The notes under the pieces were generated by a model. It was not told the origin of the DNA and did not search any database. It saw only the letters and a program-made list of their open reading frames with translations. From Larix sibirica (lineage: Eukaryota; Streptophyta; Pinopsida; Pinales; Pinaceae): a stretch of DNA of 64,000 nt. Where the stretch lies: positions 37,488-101,487 of the forward strand of contig NWUY0303990011.1 of the NCBI GenBank assembly GCA_004151065.3, written 5' to 3'. Shown one piece after another: positions 55,891 through 64,000 of this stretch. Positions within the stretch are counted from its first letter, which is position 1. Every line of letters begins with the position of its first letter. Both the position numbers and the translations under genes were made by a program.

Positions 55891-57296
55891 GATGGACAAT
55901 TCTCTTACTTAATGATGCACCTGTTTAGGCCAGAAACATACATTGTGCTAGTCAGATAATGACAGTCAGGGAAGGCAGGCAAATGCCAGATAAGGATTGC
56001 TTTTATAGCCCAATCTGCAGAGGGGGATGGCACAAGGAGATTGGAATTGCTAGCTGGTGAGCACCTCTCGCGGGCTAGACGACTTATGGCGGGCTTATTG
56101 AGCTTGCTGCCTTTGTCGTTACTTGCTTTTCGTTCCTATTAAGGCTGGACAAAGAACCGGACTGCTCGAATGGGAGGGACATCCTTGACACCATGGTGGG
56201 CTGGGAGAAGAAGAACCAGCGGGATTGCTTTGAGAATAAAGAGATGAAACGAACGGACTTTTAGGACGAACACGGGCGGCTGCTGGTCAAATCAAACCGG
56301 GCGGGCTAGGAGTAATAAGAGATGAAAATCAACCCACAGGCTTCCTTACGTTATCCCTGCTTGCCTTACCTATCTTGACCTCCTGATCTTAGATTGACCT
56401 ACTCGACCTTGTCACCTCACGAACATCAATCTCACCAGTACTGTTCAAACAGTCCAGAAACACCCGTACCACCTTTACTGTACCATACCAACAATACCGG
56501 CTCCCACCTGCCCACCACCAGGGCCTAGAACTGCTCACCGAACTAACTTTAATCTTTTCAAATTATTAGCATTACTTACTTGAATTGACTTTGAAAGTAT
56601 TATTTCATTAGTCTACTTGATTTATTCTATCAGGGATAATACTGCTATCTACTATACATATATTTAAGAGATCTATATAATAGATAGATTCTCTCTTTCA
56701 TTTGAAAGAATAGGTTTATATAGATGTTTTTATTCCTCTACTACGTACCTTTGGCTTATTTCTTCAGTCAAGGTTCGATCCGGACCTTATCTTAGGCAAT
56801 CGTTCTATTCGGGAAGGCTATTCACCTACAGCTCACTGAACCTAGGCTCACTAACCCTACCAATAGCTAATCTCTATCAATTGACATAGCTCACCGAATA
56901 TAGGTTTTAAACCCGACAATCATCGGATGCTCATGAAAACATCCATTCACTCTGTGCCTCCTTACTGACTCTCTGAACCCTACCTCTTGTCTGTACAATA
57001 GCGGGACTGGGGGACCTCGTGCTAGTTATTGGGCTTATCACCCCTTTATTTCGTCTCGCTAGCTGGGATCATATGCCCTTGCGCTTGCTTCGCACCACCT
57101 TGGGTCTCGTCTCGTACTTCTATTGCATCCCCTAGCACTTGCTTCTTTCCTCCCCGTACCTTGTGCTGCTATGAGACTAGGCCCTCGCTAGCTGGTGGGC
57201 TTACTCACTAGGCTTGGTTCTTTGAGGAACTATTCCCGGCTTCAGGGCTTAAGGGAGAGCTGGAAAGTAAATGAAAATAGGAATTAGAATAATAGG
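55891..57296. other. Intergenic sequence, no gene recognised
   Basis: No recognisable frame. 56580-56740 is AT-rich. 57040-57190 repeats CTCGCTAGCTGG and TTGCGCTTGCTTC words and gives a 60-codon frame. Confidence 0.45.
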
Positions 57297-57596
57297 ATGG
57301 ATTATAAAAGTGGTTACTTACTTCGTGCTATTAGCAAGTGGGAAGGCACGGAGTGGGTGAATAGTAAGGGAGGGTTGGTTACCTCCAGAAAGGGTGGTTC
57401 TATAGAAGGTCTCTGGTGCTGTAAACTTGCTAGCATCCTAAAGGGAGGGAAAATGCAAAAGCTGTCGAAATATCGGGGAAAAGGAAGGCCAGGGTCAGGA
57501 AGAAAGAAAAAGGGATCGCCTCCCTTCAAAGAATTGAAAAGCGCTCTCTATCTCTCTATTCAAGACGGGTTGTATGATTTATTTGTATTAAATTAA
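57297..57596 (+). other. Unassigned 99-codon reading frame
   Basis: ATG to TAA without interruption. The C-terminal half is basic (SKYRGKGRPGSGRKKKG), the rest mixed. A shorter frame exists on the opposite strand. No homologue recognised, no repeat content seen, so it is the least repeat-like of the longer frames. Nothing shows that it is expressed. Confidence 0.2.
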
Positions 57597-57599
57597 TAG

Positions 57600-58306
57600 A
57601 TTGGTCGAGCTATAGCGAGGCTAAATATAAAGCCTTATGAAAAAGGATAAGTGATCTAGTTGCTTTCATTATACCGATGATGTAGCCCCCCCTATCTGTA
57701 GCCCCTCTATCATCCTATCTAACTCTGACGTACTTGGGCACTCTTAGGAGCACCCAAGCACTGCTAATTGTATTTAAAGCCTTATAACAGATAAGGAAGT
57801 ACCGCTGATATCTTGCTCTTTTTTCCTTATCATTAACTAAGTAAATTGACTATAGCGCGCTTTCCTACCCACAGCTTTCAGTCGTCACATTGACTCGACA
57901 GTCATTCTCTTGAGTGTCCTGCGGAGCTTGTGTCCTGCTACGCTATCCCCGAATTGGAAATAATCATACAAGCCAGAGCCCAACTAATGGATTTATTGGA
58001 CGGAAGGTATTTTGTTATAAAGGGCGAAGCCCGAGCCGAGCCCATTGATTGATTGGACGTATGAGGAGGCTTGCCAACGTAGTTACTTACTTAGTTATGG
58101 GTGCGAGGTACGATGAGGCCAACGATGTTTTGGGAGTGAGGAGGAAGGCTGTAAAGAGATAAGCAGTAATAAAGGAGAGATTTATATATCCCTGACTTTT
58201 GCTTACAGTGTATCATTCCGTGCCGTACCATGTCATAGTACCGTACCATCCATCCCCGTGTTGGGTCAATGTGCCCCATGCCCACTTGTATCAATGTCTT
58301 CTGGTG
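57600..58306. other. Intergenic sequence, no gene recognised
   Basis: An 86-codon minus-strand frame (58091-58351) enters the following repeat and has no domain. CATTGATTGATTGGACG and TAATGGATTTATTGGACG form a small duplicate at 57984-58061. Confidence 0.45.
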
Positions 58307-58630
58307 GCGAATGTGGGAAACATAATATAATCTTCTCGTTCGGTGGCTCAAGATAGGGGCCTTTCCTTCTCCTTTCTCTCGTACATATGGTGCGGTGCGA
58401 ACTTCTTTTGTCTGGCGTAAATCTATCCCGTTTGGTGAAAACTTAGCGGACTGGGTGGGATTTTCAAAGGTGAAGGCGAAAGTCGAGAGGTTTAAGGTGT
58501 GAAAGGCTTCTGCCTAAAGAATCCAAGGGTAAAGGCTTCTAGCTTCGGTCTAAAGTATCCAGGTTCAAGGTTGATTCCTTCTGTTGTCCTTGTTTTGGAC
58601 TTGGCAAAAGATAAGGCTAAAGGTTGAGGC
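58307..58630. repeat. Diverged direct repeat, partner at 60116-60340
   Basis: Shared in order: CGGTGGCTCAA, ATAGGGGCCTTTCCTT, a CGTA(C/T)(A/G)TATGG block, GGTGCGGACTTCT, TTGTCTGGCG, ATCTATCCCGTTTGGTG, AAACTTAGCG, ACTGGG. The downstream part, with AAGGTGAA and GGCTTCTGCC words, is shared more loosely. Confidence 0.75.
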
Positions 58631-59339
58631 CCTCGCGTAATACTTGCTCTATTATATTGACTCATTATCCTTCCTTCACCTCCTAAAAAATTACAGAACT
58701 TTCCATTGCAGCCAGACCTACAACTACAACCTATTAATTACTATATTGCATCTATACGTTGCTCCCCGGATCTAATTCCACTAGCTATACCCTGGAACCA
58801 CCAACACAACTACTACAACCTTATTTCATTCGCTAGCTGGTAAGCCACCAGTCTCAACAGGCAATGGAAACTTAACTAGTAGTAGTTCTTAATATGTTGG
58901 TACTCCACCATGTTCAGTATAAATGACAGGTAGAGGTGGTTTCTATGCACAAGGGATTAGACCAGGTATTTGGAAATAGAATTCCAGCAGCAGGGCTCCG
59001 GCATTGGAACAGGGAACATTCATTAATAATAAGCAGCACCTGGCAGAGACAGCACAGCTGGCCTTATTCCTAACGGCAATACCCATAATAAATCATTGAC
59101 AGGAGGTGTTTTAGTGCGGGTTCATTCCACCATCATCCCAGGAAGGTCGTTGCCACAAGGAAAGGAGGGGCCTACTCACAGGGGCTACAGATCACAGCGG
59201 GGACTCAATGGGAATAATCCGCAGGTGATCCAAAAAGAAGTGGAAGTTGATGGCTCGCTTATATATATAGCTATTTTAAGTTCTTATTGGGGGCTCGTTG
59301 ATCCCGCTACTCAATCCCAGATTTCAATCCAAGTAAGGT
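58631..59339. other. Intergenic sequence with repeat pieces
   Basis: 58925-59060 contains a piece of family B (GGGATTAGACCAGG) fused with CCAGCAGCAGGGCTCC words of the Gly/Asn-repeat vocabulary. A 91-codon plus-strand frame (59096-59371) has no domain. Confidence 0.45.
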
Positions 59340-59720
59340 GTATTTTACAGGAGATCGACGATAGCCAATAGTTGATGCTGGTAGTCGATGCAGTCGATAC
59401 AAGAAAGAGTATTTGTCGATACGAGAGTCGATGCACTCATGATAGCCGCTAGTCGATGCCAATAATTTATGCTGCTACTCAATGCTGTTAATTTATCTCA
59501 AGAGTTGATGCCGGGAGTCATTGCCGGGAGGCCTTGTAAATACCCCCATTCCCAGCTGGTCAGCCGAGAGCCAGTCTCCAGTGGTCATTGCTGGGAGGTC
59601 ATTTATAGGCGGTCATCCAATAGTCAATCATTGAAAGTCTCACATTGTAAGTCTCATTGCCAGAGGGTCATAGCCGAGAGCCAATCATATCCGGTAGTAT
59701 ATGGTCGGGGTTATGACTGA
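59340..59720. repeat. Degenerate GTCGATGC/GTCATTGCCGGGAG minisatellite
   Basis: Words TAGTCGATGC, TGTCGATACGAGAGTCGATGC, GAGTTGATGCCGGGAGTCATTGCCGGGAGG, AGTGGTCATTGCTGGGAGGTCATT, GGTCATAGCCGAGAGCC. Two overlapping codes (GTCGATGC, then GTCATTGCC) shift gradually along the tract. An 83-codon plus-strand frame is a by-product. Confidence 0.7.
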
Positions 59721-60115
59721 CTATGTGCTGCTATGTGTATTACGTATGATCATCAAATAATTGTGAATCATCATATATAACGCTTTGTGATTATTCCTTC
59801 CATCCATTCGAGGTAGGAACCGTTAGGTTCCGTATACGTAAGCAATGGGTTATGTTTTTATTTTATCTTGGGTATTTCATGTTATTTACCGGGGTAAGGT
59901 GACAGGGTACAGTGATATTGAGCGTTTATGTTTGAACGGGTCCTTCTCTTTCATCTGTTGTGAACGTGGGTAACTTATCTTTTATTGGTTATGGTGGAAC
60001 GATGACCCGGAGGTCCGAATATGAGGAACGAGTATTCGCGGGTCATTTCTTCTCCTTTTGGTCTGTATTTAACGGGGTCTAATAGTTTAACGGGAACTAC
60101 TTATCCTGTCATCTG
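59721..60115. other. Intergenic sequence, no gene recognised
   Basis: CATCTGTTGTGAACGTGG occurs at 59952-59969 and again at 60110-60127, so the start of the following repeat is itself duplicated. Confidence 0.6.
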
Positions 60116-60340
60116 TTGTGAACGTGGACATAATAAAATTTCCTCTTTCGGTGGCTCAATAGGGGCCTTTCCTTATACTCTATCATACGTATGGCGGTGC
60201 GGACTTCTCTTGTCTGGCGGGACATCTATCCCGTTTGGTGGAAACTTGGCGTACTGGGCGGCGGGTGCTTTCCTTAGGCGGACTGGGACAGGGCAGACAG
60301 TGAGCTCTAGGCTCAAGGTGAAAGGCGACTTCTGTTGAAT
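60116..60340. repeat. Partner of the 58307-58630 repeat
   Basis: Same order and orientation of shared words as the 58.3-kb copy. It also carries GCTCAAGGTGAAAGGCGACTTC, linking it to the AAGGTGAAAGG family. Frames on both strands (105 and 88 codons) have no domain. Confidence 0.75.
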
Positions 60341-61375
60341 GATTCGTTGAGCCAGCCGCTCCAAGAAGACTCTATCGGGCTGGCCTCTATCCCTGAAGAC
60401 CCACTCTGTTGCGTATGATCTGAAATTGTGAATCGACATATATAAAACAGCACTGTAGTAACTCGCTCTTGGTGTGTATCATTAACATAGCTGCTGCCAT
60501 GGTCCCATGCAAATAGCCAGTGTTCACAGCACCTTACTGAGATCAAAGTACGAAAGTAAAGGGTAAAAGATATCAATCAGCAAGCGAGCATAAAAAAAGC
60601 GCAAAACCTAAAAGCAATTGAATTATAAGGTCTTTCTAAGCTCTGGTCCAAGCAACCTTTGTGCCTGCCCTAGCCAGAGGCCATCGATCGATCAATCCAG
60701 CAGCATCCCTTCCCACCTACCATTTTTTCCACCACAGGTTCTAGCATTCATGGGTTTACCCCAGCTCTCCTCGGGTTAAACTGGGCTTTCCTCAATTAAT
60801 ATACTATCCCTCAGTTAATAAAGCAAGCGGCGAAAGCAATCGATTCCATCCTTCCTAATATAGATAAACGCCCTGAAAAGGCATTGTTCAGTAAGTAAAA
60901 TCTCTTTTTGTGCCCGAAAATGAGACCTAGGACCCTCAAAAAGAGCAATTTCATTAGCCAAGAATGGCGACTGAAGATGTTTGTTGGTGCATATTGAACT
61001 GAAAGCGTGATGCGGGAATGGGAGAATGCCGGGGAATTATGGATAGTGCGATCAGCTGTTGAATGATCGGAACGTGAGATGCGGAATGAAGGGGATGTTA
61101 CTCACCCTGCATGATTTATTAGATATATATATAGCCAGCCCAGGGAAAAGCAGGGAAGAGGCCCTAAAACAGTGAAGAGGCAGGAAAGAGGTAAGAGGGA
61201 AGCTCTTCAGCAAAATAGGTAGGAAACCATGTTTCTCATTGACAAATATCTCTATCTATCACGGGTGTATAACTCTCTCTGAATGAGGCTAAAGACTATG
61301 AATAGGCTTGCTAATCTGTCCCCTTCGACAACTAGGTTAATCACTTGATGAAATAGCTGGGTAACATGTCAATAT
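60341..61375. other. Intergenic sequence, no gene recognised
   Basis: An 87-codon minus-strand frame ends here without a domain. A GGGAAGAGGCCC/GAAGAGGCAGGAAAGAGG minirepeat lies at 61144-61200. Confidence 0.45.
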
Positions 61376-61379
61376 ATAA

Positions 61380-61530
61380 GTTTAGTCGCCAAGCAGTTTA
61401 GTAGCCCAACCTTTCCCGGTATCCAAAATCCCCAGTATTCGAACGAAGCAGCCCGGCCAAGTGTAGTATCCAAGAGCAGCCCATAAGGCCAGCCTATAAA
61501 GCCAAGCGGCTTCCCCGCCCATCCACTAAC
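61380..61530. repeat. Repeat family D, second tract
   Basis: GGTATCCAAAATCCCCAG, GTAGTATCCAAGAGCAGCCC and AGCCAAGCGGC words match 16430-16560. The minus-strand frame is Gly/Trp-rich (GWAGKPLGFIGWPYGLL). Confidence 0.5.
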
Positions 61531-62215
61531 TCCATCCTGCCAATAATATAGAAAGTTCATTAAATGTCAATATCTTCAGGAAGAAAAACTCATTTTGAGT
61601 ACCTGCGATGATAGAGAAGATTATGTTTCTGACCCCCACCCGATATTAAACTGGCACCTGGTTTGCAAAGTGTAGAAAAATAATGACAATAAGAAGCAAG
61701 GTTATAAATGAAATAGGCCCGTTGCATATTAAACTCAAGGTAAGGTGGGTTCGGTGGTAAGAAGTTCAATCTCAGGAAGCAGGTAGGTCGAAGCATAATC
61801 GATCGTTATTTGTATTCGGTCTTCCGGCAGGTAAAAAGGAAGGAAGTCAACAAGGTATAGAGAAGCGGTAAGTCATCGGGAGAAGGCAGGCAGCTCGGTC
61901 GAAGGTTCGTTCGTTGGTTGGTTGGGTTAGTTGAGCGAAGCAGAAGGTTTGTGTGATCTAGCCAGTTCGTCAAGTCTCAAAGCAAGCAAGCTTTGATTAA
62001 ACCAGCCGGGGGTGAATTGACCAGCCAGATTAGAAAGATTTTCTTTTCAGAGCCGGGATGGATTTCTTGATGGATCGAGGGAATAACCAACAGATAGCTA
62101 CGATGGTTCCAAGGCGAGTAGAGAGATAAATCATTTCTATTGCACTCTGGAAACAAGTGATGGGCAGTGAAATTTTACTTTTTTTTTATTTATAATAATG
62201 GAAAAAACAACCTAA
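61531..62215. other. Intergenic sequence with the TTCGGTCGAAG minisatellite
   Basis: 61820-61960 repeats GAAGGCAGGCAG, GCTCGGTCGAAGG, TTGGTTGGTTGGG and TTGAGCGAAGC, related to 12560-13180. Otherwise anonymous. Confidence 0.5.
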
Positions 62216-62530
62216 CTGTCCATACCTTTAGGACCATACCGTAAGGCTAATAGTACTTACCCTTTGTCCCTAAGGCTAGTAAGGAGAGCTTACCCTATGG
62301 AACTTAAGGAAACAACCTTACTAAGGCTTCTATGACGCTTTCACTCTATGGCCTTACTAAGAAGGCAAGTAGTACCTACTGTATTTTATACGCTATACTA
62401 TATATGCTATATTGCATATGCTCTACGTCTATGTCTGTCTGTATGGCTTTGACTGTCTATGTAGTATGGCTCTGCTATGACTGGCAATGACTGTCAGTAT
62501 GGCTAAGAACGCCTTGAGGCTATGACCTAG
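62216..62530. repeat. CTAAGGC/CTATG minisatellite
   Basis: First half: CTAAGGCTAGTAAGG, TTACTAAGGCTTCTATG, CCTTACTAAGAAGGC. Second half: CTATACTATATATGCTATATTG, CTATGTCTGTCTGTATGGC, CTATGACTGGCAATGACTG. The words change gradually along the tract. Confidence 0.6.
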
Positions 62531-63000
62531 TTTTCAAATTGAGTTTTTAGCTTTTGTATAAAAAGGAAAAGTTTACTAATTTTACCCAGAGCCAGTTAAT
62601 GATCCAGCGGAGGCAAGCAGGGGTCAGCACATAATAAAGGGCCGCCCACCCAAGAACTACGATAGGCATCGTATATAATACATTACACATGGAAGGGTAA
62701 ACTTCATAGGTCATACAAAGGCTGGGTAGTTTTTAGTCCAAGGTTATAGTCTATAGGAATCAGTTTAAACACCAATTGAAAAACCCCTTAGAATTATGGA
62801 TTACCCGGAAACATTACAATCTAAACCTATCCCCCTCCCTTCTTTCTATTTATTGAAGGAAATACTTTATTGAACGAGTTCTAGTCGCCTTTCAATACGA
62901 GTTCTGGTCGTGGACATTTTACTTTTTTTTTCGCCGAAGAGATGGGGATGGGATCATAGACCGTTTACCAACCCTCTCACTTGACTGGCTGACCTGAACT
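62531..63000. other. Intergenic sequence, no gene recognised
   Basis: No frame of note. A T run at about 62922-62931. Nothing recognised. Confidence 0.5.
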
Positions 63001-63250
63001 TAGATATTTGAAAGGCTTGCTTAGTGGGAAGTGGGCACTATTTACTTGCTCTTGTTGGGCCGGGACGGGATACCCTTAATGAATACAGCACCACAGAACA
63101 GACCACCCAGCATTGTTCTTACAGAATCAAACCACTTCAACTGAGTTGCCTTATTTTTTTTAGGGAGGACCTGGGGAAAGCCTACTGGATGAATGTCAGT
63201 TTGACAGCTACCAACACTTAAGCTAAAGCCCTCTTTGATTTCTTAATTCA
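63001..63250. repeat. Repeat family F, second copy
   Basis: GTGGGCACTATTTACTTGCTCTTG and TTAATGAATACAGCA match 7020-7110. Its end (AAGCTAAAGCCCTC, 63220-63234) matches 25656-25670, at the end of family A. Confidence 0.6.
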
Positions 63251-63754
63251 CCCTGATCTTGGAAGGGCGGCTTGCTTGCTTGGGTACGTGCATGGGCTGA
63301 ACATTGCTTTCGCACCTTGATCAGCCTACACAATGAATGCGAGTGGGTTGCACAGGAAAGGAACCTACCTGGGATCGTGCCTGGAAAGAAAAGACACTGC
63401 CCTGTTCAATTTAACAATGCCTTCTGATATTTTACGTGCGTGCTTGGGGTCGGCACTGTTAGCTTAGATACTTGCTCACTGAACCTTTGTTATTGATTGG
63501 ATGGACGCGCTGGGCACTTAGTATGAGCCTTTCACCTTTTGTCAGCTGCCTATTTGACCTTTACCTTTACTCTCAACAGCTACCCACCTCCTAAGCTTAC
63601 TACTTACCTTTGTAATGAATGCCCAGCCAGCCAGCGTTCACCGGCTTACCATAGCATAGAGCTCTTGGACCGCCTTCCAGACAGTATTCACAGATATACC
63701 TGCCATCACACTTGCTTACAGATGGATCTGGGTACCACTATTCCTTGGATTTAA
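63251..63754. other. Intergenic sequence, no gene recognised
   Basis: Frames of about 70 codons without domain. GCTTGCTTGCTTGGGTACGTGC and CGTGCGTGCTTGGGG are slippage-like words at 63271-63450. Confidence 0.45.
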
Positions 63755-64000
63755 GAGCAGCCAATAGGATTCATCAATTCCAGCACCAGCAGCTTCCGCA
63801 TTCCCAGCATAATTATTACCATACCGGCATTTCCACACTCCCAGCATTCCAAGCAGCATTCCAAGCAGCATTCCCATTAGCAGTCGGACATGGGCAGTTG
63901 GAAGGAAGGGATTCCCAGCGGCATCATTATAATTCCCGCCGACATAATTCCCAGATCATTTGAACTGGCATAATTCCCGGCAGCACTATAACTTACATTC
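63755..64000 (-). repeat. Third tract of the Gly/Asn-repeat family, cut by the window edge
   Basis: Plus-strand words ATTCCCAGCATAATTATTACC, GGGATTCCCAGCGGCATC and ATTCCCGGCAGCACTATAAC. A perfect 12-bp duplication (AAGCAGCATTCC) lies at 63851-63874. On the minus strand it reads SAAGNYASSNDLG and, after shifts, NDAAGNPF. Same orientation as the 8.1- and 28.1-kb tracts. Confidence 0.55.

Overview
This window looks like intergenic DNA from a very large land-plant mitochondrial genome. A gymnosperm (conifer-type) mitogenome is my best guess, but that is an inference. The composition is moderate in GC with no codon structure. In 64 kb I recognise no intact protein gene, no rRNA and no tRNA. Almost everything that can be read is an old, diverged, shuffled repeat, plus relics of nuclear LTR retrotransposons, which plant mitogenomes are known to capture. 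A gene-poor, repeat-rich nuclear region cannot be fully excluded. No reading frame exceeds about 150 codons, and I did not find group II intron domain V motifs.

Left end (1-5.0 kb): three retroelement relics, all reading on the minus strand. These are a Ty3/gypsy gag-protease-RT remnant (1-1960), a Ty1/copia integrase piece (2104-2292) and the distal part of a gypsy integrase (4690-5035). Between them lie minirepeats and possible LTR-like sequence. A fourth relic, the start of a copia reverse transcriptase (minus strand, about 55.60-55.89 kb), sits alone near the right side.

Rest of the window: diverged repeat families and anonymous sequence. The clearest are: (i) a 1.1-kb tract at 8.13-9.30 kb whose minus strand reads as a broken Gly/Asn/Ala/Thr-rich protein repeat, with relatives at 28.1-28.5 kb and 63.76-64.0 kb; (ii) a composite family with three diverged copies in 23.7-25.6 kb and pieces at 2.0 and 7.2 kb; (iii) a family of short hairpins with a conserved TTTGGTC loop and variable but mostly self-complementary stems, including three identical 32-bp copies; (iv) an inverted pair at 42.06-42.39 and 50.03-50.31 kb in which both copies keep an open frame; (v) several diverged pairs (7.6/23.3, 9.7/52.0, 10.96/29.17, 12.18/41.94, 40.5/49.7 and 58.3/60.1 kb); and (vi) degenerate minisatellites built on words such as GATAGCCGATAGTTGATGCC, CTAAGGC and TCCGCTAATCCAATGGGC.

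No operons or pathways can be described. The likely biology is DNA turnover: capture of nuclear retroelements, local duplication by slippage or microhomology repair, dispersal of small structured repeats, and decay.
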